Source of the DNA: Pontibacter coccineus
GTDB lineage: Bacteria > Bacteroidota > Bacteroidia > Cytophagales > Hymenobacteraceae
NCBI RefSeq assembly: GCF_030546575.1
Contig: NZ_JAUOTN010000004.1
Coordinates: 558,001-622,000 of the forward strand
Reading direction: 5' to 3'
Length of the DNA stretch: 64,000 bases
Below the pieces are notes generated by a model that saw only the letters and a list, made by a program, of their open reading frames with translations, searched no databases and was not told the DNA's origin. This document shows, piece after piece, positions 45,212-54,049 of this stretch. Each line of letters begins with the position of its first letter. The stretch's first letter is position 1. The translations under genes and the position numbers were made by a program.

Positions 45212-45661
45212 TTAGCCCCTGAGCTTGTCCAGCAATTGGCTTACTAACACTGCCTCTTCCTTTGTCAGGTTATGGAAGCGCTGAAAGAAGGCGGGCATTT
45301 GCTCGTCTATCTGGTTCAGAAAATCGGTGCCTTTCGGGGTCAGCCTCACCTCGATCATGCGGCGATTCGCCTGGCAGATGTCGCGGGTCACGTAGCCTTT
45401 CTCGATCAGCTTGTCCACGAGGCGGGTCACGTTGGAGTTGCGGTCCACCATACGCTCCTGCATCTCGCCAAAACAAACGGGCTTCGGGTGCTGCCCCCGC
45501 ACAATGCTCAGCACGTTGTGCTGTTGTAGCGTGAGGCCAAACTGCTTAAAGAATGGTATAAACTGCTGATTCAGCCAATTGTTCGTGAACAACAGGTTAA
45601 TCACCATCCGACGATGATCGTCCTTAAAGTCTTTCTGCTGTATTTCGTCTTCTATCCGCAT
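45212..45661 (-). CDS. MarR-family transcriptional regulator
   Basis: A 149-residue winged-helix repressor. It has the helix-turn-helix and wing (QHNVLSIVRGQHPKPVCFGEMQERMVDRNSNVTRLVDKLIEKGYV) and the conserved wing motif RMIEVRLTPKG. It heads the marR, aldo/keto reductase, OYE operon. Paired identical-arm palindromes upstream of marR and of the next gene make autoregulation and control of the downstream redox genes likely. Confidence 0.9.
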   Translation of the reverse strand: MRIEDEIQQKDFKDDHRRMVINLLFTNNWLNQQFIPFFKQFGLTLQQHNVLSIVRGQHPKPVCFGEMQERMVDRNSNVTRLVDKLIEKGYVTRDICQANRRMIEVRLTPKGTDFLNQIDEQMPAFFQRFHNLTKEEAVLVSQLLDKLRG

Positions 45662-45694
45662 AGGCTGAATGTAGGTGCAAAGTTAATGTCATTG

Positions 45695-45708
45695 TTTGTA
45701 TATACAAA
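45695..45708. promoter_or_regulatory. Candidate MarR operator, copy 1
   Basis: TTTGTATATACAAA is a perfect 14-base palindrome 34 bases upstream of the marR ATG. The arms TTTGT/ACAAA are the same as at 45179-45192. Confidence 0.65.
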
Positions 45709-45770
45709 TGTTATGCCTGAAAAGTTGCACCTGGCCATTTGTCTGACTCCAGATTAGAAAGGGGTTTTCC

Positions 45771-46211
45771 CTAGTCCCAGAAAGGTTGCTGGAGTTGCTG
45801 GCCATCTGCTGAAAAAACAACCTCCATTTCTGCTGTCTGGTTTTTAAGGACGATCTGGAAAGAAGTGTTGTGATTTTTTACGAAAGCCTCTGCTTCCGAA
45901 ATCTGATATCCCGGGTATTTCTTGGCAATGGAATTAGCGACGGCTTCTGGTAGTTGCGCTGCAGGTATAGCGCGCTTGTACTGCGTCAGTGCTCCTGCAT
46001 GCTGGAAAAGGGCACTGTGCGCTGCGGCATGCACCGTAAAGTCAGCTTCGTAGTCTTTCCCGCTTTTTTCCCAGGCTATGTCGAAGGCAAGCGGAAAGGT
46101 GGCCAGTAAATTTTTTCGCACTTCCAGCGGTACTTTCTCAGGCATGACGTCGTCATCACAGGAAATCAGGGTTGCTGACAACAGAACGATGGTGATGAGT
46201 TGCTGCTTCAT
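45771..46211 (-). CDS. PepSY-like lipoprotein, paralogue A
   Basis: About 146 residues from the ATG at 46211 (MKQQLITIVLLSATLISC), with a lipobox Cys near residue 18. The mature part contains two similar halves of the PepSY-like (DUF2874-type) kind: VPLEVRKNLLATFPLAFDIAWEKSGKDYEADF and LPEAVANSIAKKYPGYQISEAEAF, then FSADGQQLQQPFWD. Such proteins bind or inhibit partners in the periplasm. No target is known. A paralogue lies just upstream. Confidence 0.78.
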   Translation of the reverse strand: MKQQLITIVLLSATLISCDDDVMPEKVPLEVRKNLLATFPLAFDIAWEKSGKDYEADFTVHAAAHSALFQHAGALTQYKRAIPAAQLPEAVANSIAKKYPGYQISEAEAFVKNHNTSFQIVLKNQTAEMEVVFSADGQQLQQPFWD

Positions 46212-46404
46212 GAGTGAGCTATAATAAAGAATAAAGGACAAGTAGGTAATTGGGGCTAAGATTACAAAGCAAATCTGAAGAAAATTTGTAGAATGCTAAT
46301 TTTAAAGTAATTGAAGCCTTTGAGGTCGATGGGTGAGGTAAAAAGGCGGGCAGAAAAAGTACAGGAACAGGACAGGCAACAATAGAGCAGGTATAAATCT
46401 AAAA

Positions 46405-46433
46405 AAGGCCCAAGGCGTATTGCCCCGGGCCTT
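46405..46433 (-). terminator. Terminator after PepSY-like paralogue B
   Basis: AAGGCCC (46405-46411) pairs with GGGCCTT (46427-46433). On the minus strand a run of T follows. Confidence 0.7.
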
Positions 46434-46457
46434 CTTTAAAAAGTATCCGTCAGGTAA

Positions 46458-46910
46458 TTAATCCCAGTAGGCTTGGTCTACCTTCTGACCATCGGCAGAG
46501 AAAACGAGTTTTTCGTCCGTGCTGGTCATATGGTCAAGTTCTACCTGATACAAGGTGTCGCCATCCTGCACCAGCACTTCGGGGTCGTCTATTTTGTGAT
46601 CGGCGTAATTCTGGCTGATGGTTGCCCGGATGGCCTCCGGAAGTTCGGCTTCAGGTATGTCGTACTTGTGTTTCAGCACAGTGCCCGATGCATTGAGCAT
46701 GGCGTTGTAATCCACTCTGTCTACATCAAAGTCAGCCTCGAAGTCTTCTCCCTTCTTCTCCCAGTCTATACCTGTTGCGTTCGGGAAGCTGCTCAGTAAT
46801 GCTTCACGCACAGTGGCAGGCACATCCTCGATCTTTATGTCATCGTCGTTGTTATCGCAAGATAGTAAGGTCCCGGTCATTAAAAGGAATGCAAAAGCGG
46901 TTGCTCTCAT
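46458..46910 (-). CDS. PepSY-like lipoprotein, paralogue B
   Basis: A 150-residue lipoprotein (MTGTLLSCDNNDDD, Cys near 18) with the same two-part PepSY-like layout as its neighbour: VPATVREALLSSFPNATGIDWEKKGEDFEADF and LPEAIRATISQNYADHKIDDPEVL, then FSADGQKVDQAYWD. The acidic stretch after the Cys is typical of Bacteroidota lipoprotein export. The two paralogues have separate terminators, so each may have its own promoter. Confidence 0.78.
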   Translation of the reverse strand: MRATAFAFLLMTGTLLSCDNNDDDIKIEDVPATVREALLSSFPNATGIDWEKKGEDFEADFDVDRVDYNAMLNASGTVLKHKYDIPEAELPEAIRATISQNYADHKIDDPEVLVQDGDTLYQVELDHMTSTDEKLVFSADGQKVDQAYWD

Positions 46911-47011
46911 GGTATTAAGTTTTATGTTTAAAAAATTACTTATACCTATTTACTGAGCGATTTTGAAGGAAATCTGAAGGGGTGGGGTTTTTTGAGAATT
47001 AGCGGGAATAA

Positions 47012-47045
47012 AAAAGCGACTACCGGATAACTGACAGTCGCTTTT
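47012..47045 (-). terminator. Terminator after the M16 peptidase gene
   Basis: AAAAGCGACT (47012-47021) pairs with AGTCGCTTTT (47036-47045), and on the minus strand further T bases follow. Confidence 0.82.
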
Positions 47046-47075
47046 CTAATGTTTTAATCCGGGGCTATACCTTCC

Positions 47076-48341
47076 CTACGCTTCCTGCTCCACTACTTGT
47101 TGCTTTTTCTCCGCCTTGTAAAGCAAAGTAGAGCAGTTGTTCGGGTCGAGTACCTGCCTGGCGCAGCGCAGGATGTCCTGCGGCGTGATGGCCTGTATCT
47201 TCTCGCCCTCGGTGTTTACGAAGTTGGCGTCGCCCAGCAGCTTGCCGTAAGCCAGGTTCATGGCGCGGTTCAGGAGTTCGATCTCCGAGAAGACGATCGA
47301 GGTCTCGGCTTGGTTCTTTACTTTGTTCAGTTCTTCTTCCTCCACTAGCTGCTCCATCAAATCTTTATTAATGGCCTCGATGGCAGTATTGGCTTCCTGC
47401 AGGTCCACGCCTTCGTTGAGTTTGCCCTGGATGATGAGCAAGCCCGGCTCGATGGAACCCGTCACAGAGGCGGAGATGGAGTTGAACAGCTTCTGCTCTT
47501 TTACCAGTTGCTCGTACAGGCGCGACGATTTGCCACGACCCAGTATATCACTGATTAGGTCAACAGCATAGTAGTCTTCGTGATTGCGGTGCGGCATGTG
47601 ATAAGCCTTGTAGATGGCGCTTAGCGGCACGTCGGCACTGGTCTCGAGTACACGCGGCGCCTGCTGCTTCGGCTCGTGCGGTATAGCGCGCTCGTATTTC
47701 TCGCCGGCAGGTATAGGGCCGAACCACTTTTCGGTCAGCTCCTTCGCCTTGTCAAAGGTCACGTTGCCAGCTACCACTAGGATGGCGTTGCTTGGGGAGT
47801 AATGTTTCCTGTGGAACGCTTTCACAATGTCCATGGTCGCGTCCTCGATGTGGGCGATCTCCTTGCCGATGGTCGCCCACTTGTAGGGGTGCTGCTCATA
47901 GGCCAGCGGACGCAGTTTCAGCCACACATCGCCATAGGGCTGGTTCAGGTAGTTCTGCTTGAACTCCTCTACCACCACCTTGCGCTGCACTTCCAGGCCG
48001 TTGTCACTGAAAGCCAGGTCCAGCATGCGGTCCGACTCCAGCCAAAAGCCCGTCTCGATGTTCTGGGCCGGCAGGGAGAGGTAATAGTTGGTGATATCGG
48101 GGCTGGTGAAGGCGTTGTTTTCGCCGCCCACACGCTGCAGGGGCTCGTCGTATACGGGTATGTTTTTGGAGCCGCTGAACATCAGGTGCTCAAACAGGTG
48201 CGCAAAGCCGGTATGCTGCTCTACCTCGTCGCGGGAGCCCACGTCATACAGCACGTTCAGCACGGCCATGGGAGAGGTGTGGTCTTCGTGCACGATCACA
48301 CGCAGGCCGTTATCCAGCGTAAATTCCTCGAAATGTATCAT
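47076..48341 (-). CDS. M16-family zinc metallopeptidase
   Basis: About 421 residues from the ATG at 48341 (MIHFEEFTLDNGLRV). The inverted zinc motif HLFEH (in GFAHLFEHLMFSGS, near residue 50) with the distal Glu in VVEEFKQNY is complete. The C-terminal half is the second, non-catalytic M16 domain with VPLSAIYKAYHMPHRNHEDY. Such single-gene M16 proteins usually form dimers or pair with an inactive partner. No partner is adjacent. No signal peptide is visible. Confidence 0.92.
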   Translation of the reverse strand: MIHFEEFTLDNGLRVIVHEDHTSPMAVLNVLYDVGSRDEVEQHTGFAHLFEHLMFSGSKNIPVYDEPLQRVGGENNAFTSPDITNYYLSLPAQNIETGFWLESDRMLDLAFSDNGLEVQRKVVVEEFKQNYLNQPYGDVWLKLRPLAYEQHPYKWATIGKEIAHIEDATMDIVKAFHRKHYSPSNAILVVAGNVTFDKAKELTEKWFGPIPAGEKYERAIPHEPKQQAPRVLETSADVPLSAIYKAYHMPHRNHEDYYAVDLISDILGRGKSSRLYEQLVKEQKLFNSISASVTGSIEPGLLIIQGKLNEGVDLQEANTAIEAINKDLMEQLVEEEELNKVKNQAETSIVFSEIELLNRAMNLAYGKLLGDANFVNTEGEKIQAITPQDILRCARQVLDPNNCSTLLYKAEKKQQVVEQEA

Positions 48342-48638
48342 AATCTTCTTCTCTTTAAAGGGTGGCAACCCGTGTTACCTTTGCCTGATTTCTTTCCTGT
48401 CATTTCTTTTTCAACAGGTATAGCTTGTGCCCTGTTCAATCAAAACCGGCAAACACTTGCAGGCCTGACAGGTTTTCTGTAGCTTTTGCTCTCTTTACGG
48501 GCTTTCGGACGCCGCTTGTTGCGTATGCCGGGGCCGGTAAGGCACGAAGTACCGAACAAATTTATAAATTAGCACCATAATCGGTGGCCTAAGCAAACGT
48601 TATGCTGCCATACCACAACGAATTTTTCGCATCACAAG

Positions 48639-50618
48639 ATGAACTATAACCGCAAAGAATATTCTGACGACGAACTGATCGCCTTATATAAAGGTATCCT
48701 GAAACCCCGCATGATCGAGGAGCGCATGCTCGTGCTGCTACGCCAGGGCAAAGTGAGCAAGTGGTTTTCAGGTATAGGCCAGGAGGCTATCTCGGTAGGC
48801 TCTGCCATGGCGCTGGAATCAGACGAGTACATCCTGCCGCTTCACCGCAACCTGGGTGTGTTCACGAGCCGCGAAGTGCCTTTGGACAGACTCTTTGCGC
48901 AATTCCAGGGCAAGAAGACCGGCTTTACCAAAGGCCGCGACCGTTCTTTCCACTTTGGCACCAACGAGCACCACATCGTGGGCATGATCTCGCATTTGGG
49001 TCCGCAGTTGGCGGTGGCCGACGGTATAGCCTTGGCCGATCTGCTCGATAATAAGGAGAAAGTGGCGCTGGTGTTCAGCGGCGACGGCGGTGCTTCGGAG
49101 GGCGACTTTCACGAGGCGCTCAACGTGGCGGCTGTCTGGAACCTACCGGTTATTTTCATGATCGAGAACAACGGCTACGGACTTTCCACACCGAGCAACG
49201 AGCAATTCAAGTTCAAGCATTTCACTGACAAAGGCCCGGCCTACGGTATAGACGCCCTGCAGATCGACGGCAACAACATTGTAGAGGTATACGATACGGT
49301 ACGCCAGGCCGCCTACAGCATGCGCAAGAACCCGCGTCCGATGCTGATCGAGGCGATCACCTTCCGCATGCGCGGCCACGAAGAGGCCAGTGGTACCAAG
49401 TACGTGCCACAGGAGCTGTTTGAGAAGTGGGCCAAGAAAGACCCGGTGGAGAACTTCGAAAAGTACCTGCTGGATGAAGTGATCCTGACACCCAAAGCCA
49501 TTGAAGGTATACGCGAAGAGATAAAGGCCGAGATCGAAGAAGGACTGCAGACCGCTTTTGCCACGCCGATGCCAGAGGCTAACCGCGAGGAGGAAATCGA
49601 GGACATGTACCGTCCTTTCGAGCAGGAAGTGATCAAACCGGCTTCGGAAGCCAAAACCGAGCGACGCTATGTCGACGCCATTTCGGATGGCTTGCGCCAG
49701 AGCATGGAGCGCTACCCGGAACTGGTGCTGATGGGGCAGGACATTGCCGAGTACGGCGGCGTGTTCAAAATAACAGAAGGCTTTGTGGATAAATTCGGCA
49801 AAGACCGCGTGCGCAACACCCCGCTTTGCGAATCGGCGATTCTAGGTATAGGCCTGGGTATGTCGGTGAAGGGCAAGAAGAGCATGGTGGAAATGCAGTT
49901 TGCAGACTTTGTGAGCGCCGGTTTCAGCCAGATCGTGAACAACCTGGCCAAGAGCCACTACCGCTGGGGCCAGAACGCCGATGTGGTGGTGCGCATGCCA
50001 ACAGGAGCCGGTACGGCCGCTGGTCCATTCCACTCGCAGAGCAACGAAGCCTGGTTCTTCCATACCCCGGGCCTGAAGGTTGTGTACCCGTCCTCCCCTT
50101 ACGATGCCAAAGGCTTGCTGAATGCTGCCATCGAAGACCCGAACCCGGTGATGTACTTTGAGCACAAGATGCTTTACCGCTCCATTTCGCAGGAGATTCC
50201 GGACGATTACTATACTGTCGAGATCGGCAAGGCCAGATTGGTGGTCGAAGGGTCTGATATTTCGATCATCACGTACGGCATGGGCGTGCACTGGGCCAGG
50301 CAACTGCAGCAGGAAATGACGGACATCAGCTTCGACATCCTCGACCTGCGCTCGCTGCTGCCCTGGGACAAAGAAGCCGTGCGCGACACCGTGGCCCGCA
50401 CCGGACGCGTTATTGTACTGCACGAAGACACCATGACGGGCGGCATAGGCGGTGAGATAGCGGCCTGGATCGGCGAGCATTGCTTTGAGCTGCTCGATGG
50501 CCCGGTAACACGGGTTGCCAGCCTGGATACGGCTGTGCCGTTTGCGCCGCCGCTGGAGCAGGAGTTCCTGCCAAAGCAGCGCCTGCGCGAGAAGGTGGAG
50601 AGCATCATGGCATTTTAG
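48639..50618 (+). CDS. 2-oxoacid dehydrogenase E1, fused alpha and beta
   Basis: A 659-residue thiamine-diphosphate enzyme in which the alpha (about 1-320) and beta (about 340-659) chains are one polypeptide. The ThDP motif is in VFSGDGGASEGDFHEALNVAAVWNLPVIFMIENN (near residues 143-176). The beta part carries MGQDIAEYGG, NTPLCESAILGIGLG, QFADF and PSSPYDAKGLL. This is typical of branched-chain 2-oxoacid or pyruvate-type E1 in Cytophagales. E2 and E3 are not nearby. A 297-base spacer without evident features separates it from the divergent M16 gene. Confidence 0.92.
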   Translation: MNYNRKEYSDDELIALYKGILKPRMIEERMLVLLRQGKVSKWFSGIGQEAISVGSAMALESDEYILPLHRNLGVFTSREVPLDRLFAQFQGKKTGFTKGRDRSFHFGTNEHHIVGMISHLGPQLAVADGIALADLLDNKEKVALVFSGDGGASEGDFHEALNVAAVWNLPVIFMIENNGYGLSTPSNEQFKFKHFTDKGPAYGIDALQIDGNNIVEVYDTVRQAAYSMRKNPRPMLIEAITFRMRGHEEASGTKYVPQELFEKWAKKDPVENFEKYLLDEVILTPKAIEGIREEIKAEIEEGLQTAFATPMPEANREEEIEDMYRPFEQEVIKPASEAKTERRYVDAISDGLRQSMERYPELVLMGQDIAEYGGVFKITEGFVDKFGKDRVRNTPLCESAILGIGLGMSVKGKKSMVEMQFADFVSAGFSQIVNNLAKSHYRWGQNADVVVRMPTGAGTAAGPFHSQSNEAWFFHTPGLKVVYPSSPYDAKGLLNAAIEDPNPVMYFEHKMLYRSISQEIPDDYYTVEIGKARLVVEGSDISIITYGMGVHWARQLQQEMTDISFDILDLRSLLPWDKEAVRDTVARTGRVIVLHEDTMTGGIGGEIAAWIGEHCFELLDGPVTRVASLDTAVPFAPPLEQEFLPKQRLREKVESIMAF

Positions 50619-50654
50619 CGGAGATTAGCTTAGATAAACTTATATTGCAGTGTG

Positions 50655-50858
50655 ATGCAGAAAAGTAGATATTGGGTACTAGGCCTGCTGTGCATAGCAC
50701 TGCTATTCGGAACGGGCTGCCAGCGCAAGGGTATACCTTGTCCGAAGCCGGGTAAGACGGCCAAGGTGTCGGGCAAGAACGCCACCGGGCTGGAGTCGGT
50801 GAAGGTGAGCATGGACAAGAACGGCCGTGTGAAGAAGAAGCGCATGGGAATTTTTTAA
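50655..50858 (+). CDS. Small basic lipoprotein, unknown
   Basis: About 67 residues with a lipobox (LLFGTGCQRKG, Cys near 21) and a short, strongly basic mature part ending KNGRVKKKRMGIF. No family is recognised. Start is the ATG at 50655, one codon after a GTG. It lies 37 bases after the E1 gene and upstream of another small secreted protein, so the three small genes here may form one transcript. Confidence 0.6.
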   Translation: MQKSRYWVLGLLCIALLFGTGCQRKGIPCPKPGKTAKVSGKNATGLESVKVSMDKNGRVKKKRMGIF

Positions 50859-50912
50859 GGGAGCAACCCCTATTCCCGAATTCAGTATAACAACTGTAGA
50901 CGGAAAGCTGTT

Positions 50913-51260
50913 ATGAAGAAGCTGGGATTTGATAAACAAACGAAATGTTTGGTGGTAATGACAGGTATGCTGCTTCTGGCAGTTTTTCCTGCGTTCGGTC
51001 AGATTACCTATACCATGACGGACAAGCACGGGCGCCTGATGCGTCAGGCCCTGCGCGATGCCGACCAGGTAGAGGCCGCCACCTACAAGGAAACCCACCT
51101 GAACATGGAAGCCTATACCTTGAAGAAGGGCGAATCCGGCAAAGTGCGTAAGCGTTCGGGTTTCTTCAAGTCCAGGCACAGTAGCAAAGATGCTGTGCAG
51201 CGTGGGCAGGCTGACCGTGAGAAAAAGAAACTCAGGCTTTTCCGGAAGAAGGAGAAGTAA
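50913..51260 (+). CDS. Small secreted basic protein, unknown
   Basis: A 115-residue protein with an N-terminal signal peptide (hydrophobic 12-28, cut near AFGQ). The mature part is helical and very basic, with a Lys/Arg-rich tail (DREKKKLRLFRKKEK). No known domain is recognised. The next gene (ytxJ) starts 17 bases after its stop. Confidence 0.6.
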   Translation: MKKLGFDKQTKCLVVMTGMLLLAVFPAFGQITYTMTDKHGRLMRQALRDADQVEAATYKETHLNMEAYTLKKGESGKVRKRSGFFKSRHSSKDAVQRGQADREKKKLRLFRKKEK

Positions 51261-51276
51261 ACCTAACCAGATAGCA

Positions 51277-51618
51277 ATGAATTGGCATCCGCTTACAAGC
51301 GCAGAACAGTTAGATAACATAATTGAAGAGTCAAAGCACACCCCGGTGGTGATATTCAAGCACAGTACGTCCTGTTCTATCAGTTCCACTGCCAAGAGCA
51401 GGCTGGAGCGCCAGTGGGACGGTGCCAGTGTAGACCATATAAAGCCTTACTACCTCGACCTGTTGCGCTACCGCCCGGTTTCGAACGAAATAGCGGAAGT
51501 GTTTCAGGTACAGCACCAATCGCCCCAGTTGTTGCTTATCCAGGACGGTATGTGCACGTATGACGCCTCGCATTTAGGCATCAGCATCGATTCTATGAAA
51601 AAGAGCCTGGCGGTTTGA
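51277..51618 (+). CDS. ytxJ: Bacilliredoxin-like YtxJ protein
   Basis: 113 residues from the ATG at 51277 (MNWHPLTSAEQL); the longer frame from 51190 overlaps the upstream gene and is rejected. The thioredoxin-like fold has VIFKHSTSCSISSTA near residue 30, with a single active-site Cys, and a distal QHQSPQLLLIQDG cis-proline region. This is the YtxJ family, monothiol bacilliredoxins that remove bacillithiol from proteins. It suggests that this organism uses bacillithiol. Confidence 0.88.
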   Translation: MNWHPLTSAEQLDNIIEESKHTPVVIFKHSTSCSISSTAKSRLERQWDGASVDHIKPYYLDLLRYRPVSNEIAEVFQVQHQSPQLLLIQDGMCTYDASHLGISIDSMKKSLAV

Positions 51619-51787
51619 GGCGAAGTCGCGCAGAAGACAGGCCACACCGATAATTCGTAATACTCCTTATAAGCGGCCCTACCTGCCTGGGGTTTTTTGC
51701 CGGGCTGTGTGGCTTCGAATGCCTGATACCTGCCTGCTTTTGGATCTGGCTTTTTGATAGAACATACCTAACCCAAACTGTATAAAG

Positions 51788-52516
51788 GTGGCAAGAAACC
51801 TGGTACTCACAATTGCTATGACGCTGCTGCTGGTATTGCCGGCAACAGCTCAGTCTGACGATGACTTCAGCAATGAGCTGAGCTACGGCATCAACCTGAA
51901 CTCGAACGGTGGTTTGCTGGGTGGCGCGTTTGTGCGCAGCTCCTGGTTTATGAAAGAGCGGCTCTACCGTTTCGGCGGACTCGAGATCGTGGAGATCAAG
52001 CACCCGAAAGAAAACAGGCTGTATAACCCGGGCTCCGGCGACCATTTCATAGCAGGCAAGCAAAACCACTTCTTTTCGGTGCGCCCGCATTACGGTCTGG
52101 AGCACGTGCTTTTCCGCAAGGCTGCCGAGAGCGGTGTGCAGGTGAACGCCCTGGGCGCAGTCGGCCCCTCCCTGGGCCTGCTTATACCTTACTACATCCG
52201 CTACGACTATGGCAGCGGCCTGGGCAACGACGTTCGCACGGAGGCCTATGATCCGAACAAGCACCTGAGCTTTGAGAACACTCTGGGTAATGCCAACGTG
52301 CTTACCGGTCTGGGCGAAACCAACGTTAACCTGGGCGTGCATGCCAAGGTAGGCCTTAGCTTCGAATATGGCCGCTACCGCGAGAGCATCACAGGTATAG
52401 AGGCTGGGTTTATGGTGGAGAAGTTCTTCAAAGACATGGTCATGATCCCGCAGACCGAAAACTACAGCACCTTCACCTCCGTGTACCTGAACATCTACTA
52501 CGGCCGTCGCAAATAA
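51788..52516 (+). CDS. Predicted outer-membrane beta-barrel protein, unknown
   Basis: A 242-residue protein starting at a GTG, with a signal peptide (hydrophobic 5-20, cut near TAQS). The body alternates aromatic and polar residues in strand-like blocks (YGINLNSNGGLLGGAFVRSSW, NVNLGVHAKVGLSFEYG) and ends in a strand-like YLNIYYGRRK. This suggests an 8-10 strand barrel, but no named family is recognised. It lies just upstream of lipA. Confidence 0.6.
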   Translation: MARNLVLTIAMTLLLVLPATAQSDDDFSNELSYGINLNSNGGLLGGAFVRSSWFMKERLYRFGGLEIVEIKHPKENRLYNPGSGDHFIAGKQNHFFSVRPHYGLEHVLFRKAAESGVQVNALGAVGPSLGLLIPYYIRYDYGSGLGNDVRTEAYDPNKHLSFENTLGNANVLTGLGETNVNLGVHAKVGLSFEYGRYRESITGIEAGFMVEKFFKDMVMIPQTENYSTFTSVYLNIYYGRRK

Positions 52517-52602
52517 GCGGCGCCAAGAACATTTCCATGCAACCGTTTGTTGAGAAGGAAGTGCCCCGGGCATAGGCGGTGTTGCCTTAATTTCCTGGTG
52601 CA

Positions 52603-52637
52603 TTTGCTGAAGTCTTAACGCATTATACCTATCTTTG
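52603..52637 (+). promoter_or_regulatory. Promoter of lipA
   Basis: TTTG (52603-52606) and TATCTTTG (52630-52637), spaced by 23 bases, match the Bacteroidota promoter. The expected start site (about 52642-52645) coincides with the first ATG. The message would then be leaderless, or translation would begin at the ATG pair at 52651/52654. Confidence 0.5.
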
Positions 52638-52641
52638 CAGC

Positions 52642-53553
52642 ATGGATGAAATGATGACACTTCCGGTAATACAACCCAACGCTAAGCCCGAGGGGCTCAA
52701 TGCTTTGGGTCAGCCCCGCAAGCCAAACTGGCTCCGCGTGAAGCTGCCGGTAGGGAAAGAGTATGCGAAGGTAAGAAACATCGTAGACGAGTATAAGCTG
52801 CATACCATCTGTGAGAGCGGTAACTGCCCGAACATGGGCGAGTGCTGGGGAGCCGGCACAGCCACTTTCATGATTCTGGGCAATGTGTGTACGCGCAGCT
52901 GCTCTTTCTGTGCCGTGGCCACGGGCCGCCCTAACGAATACGACGTAGACGAGCCGCGCCGTGTGGCCGAAGCCATACAGCTGATGGGCGTGAAGCACGC
53001 CGTAATCACTTCTGTAAACCGCGACGAACTAAAAGACCGCGGTGCCGCCATCTGGCACGAGACCGTGCGCATGGTAAAAGAGCTTTCTCCTGCCACTACC
53101 ATCGAAACCCTTATACCTGATGTGAAAGCCAGCTGGGATGCGCTGATCACCATGATCTCGCCGGGCCAGGAAGTGGTTTCGCATAACGTCGAAACCGTGA
53201 AAGAGCTCTATCGCCGTGTACGTCCGCAGGCAAAGTACGAGCGTAGCATAGAGCAGATCCGCCGCACCAAGGAGTATGGCAAGCGCACCAAAACCGGCAT
53301 TATGCTGGGCCTGGGCGAAACACGCGAGCAGGTATACCAGGCCATGGATGACCTGGCTGCCAACGGGTGCGACATCCTGACACTGGGCCAATACCTGCAG
53401 CCAACCAAGCTTCATATTGAGGTGGCTGAGTTTATTCACCCGGATCTGTTTGAGCACTACAGGGAAGAAGGCCTGAAGCGGGGGATCAAATACGTAGAGT
53501 CTGGCCCACTGGTGCGTTCATCGTACCACGCTGAACGTCACGTAAATGTATAG
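52642..53553 (+). CDS. lipA: Lipoyl synthase
   Basis: A 303-residue radical SAM enzyme that inserts sulfur into octanoyl groups on E2 and H-protein subunits. The auxiliary cluster ligands are in [12 protein letters not shown] (near 55-66), the radical SAM triad is CTRSCSFC (near 82-89), and the C-terminal RSSY motif is [11 protein letters not shown] codons at 52651 and 52654 (MMTLPVIQP) are alternative starts that fit the promoter better. The enzyme would serve the 2-oxoacid dehydrogenase whose E1 lies 2 kb upstream. Confidence 0.95.
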   Translation: MDEMMTLPVIQPNAKPEGLNALGQPRKPNWLRVKLPVGKEYAKVRNIVDEYKLHTICESGNCPNMGECWGAGTATFMILGNVCTRSCSFCAVATGRPNEYDVDEPRRVAEAIQLMGVKHAVITSVNRDELKDRGAAIWHETVRMVKELSPATTIETLIPDVKASWDALITMISPGQEVVSHNVETVKELYRRVRPQAKYERSIEQIRRTKEYGKRTKTGIMLGLGETREQVYQAMDDLAANGCDILTLGQYLQPTKLHIEVAEFIHPDLFEHYREEGLKRGIKYVESGPLVRSSYHAERHVNV

Positions 53554-53611
53554 CCAGAATTTTATATAAACTTTTAAAGAATTTTTAGAAAGTTTTATTT
53601 TAATTCTCCGA

Positions 53612-53652
53612 GTGCCCTATTGGTATGCAAAAGCCGATAGGGCACTTTTTTA
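53612..53652 (+). terminator. Terminator after lipA
   Basis: GTGCCCTAT (53612-53620) pairs with ATAGGGCAC (53637-53645), then a run of six T. Confidence 0.88.
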
Positions 53653-53884
53653 TTGCACTGTTTTCCTTCCCTAAATTTCCCTATTTTATTTAAGATTTTT
53701 TCAGTTCCTTTGCCCACTTCAGTAACAAAAGGTGTATAAAATAAGCATTTCCTGCAACTAAAGGGCGTTTAATTAGTATATCCAGATATTCAAGTAGTGG
53801 TGCAACGCTATATGCCCATATTCGAATCTTTGTACTGTAAATCCACTTTATTGAAAAAAATATTTACCTGGACGATCTGGGAAT

Positions 53885-53970
53885 AATGTTATGCAATTGC
53901 TGTTATAACATTCTATTAGAAGCTATATATTGTATTTTTTATATTGTACTAAACTTATTTACAATATATA
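53885..53970. promoter_or_regulatory. Two inverted repeats upstream of the surface-protein operon
   Basis: AATGTTAT (53885-53892) and ATAACATT (53905-53912) form one inverted repeat with a 12-base spacer. TATATATTGTA (53924-53934) and TACAATATATA (53960-53970) form a second with a 25-base spacer. They lie in a very AT-rich 497-base gap, 80-165 bases before the ATG of the surface protein. They may be operators. No clear TAnnTTTG element is seen. Confidence 0.45.
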
Positions 53971-54049
53971 AGTATCATGATATAGTAAAAATTTATGGAA
54001 ATACGTTTATATTTATGCCTGATTCATTACGCTTTTTTACATATTCCCT

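Noticed and set aside
51190-51276. Upstream start for ytxJ at 51190
   Set aside because: It overlaps the previous gene in another frame, and the added residues are Arg/Lys-rich shadow sequence. The family begins at MNWHPL.
53885-53970. Phase-variable invertible promoter
   Set aside because: The inverted repeats are short (8 and 11 bases), enclose little sequence, and no recombinase gene is in the window. Kept only as possible operators.
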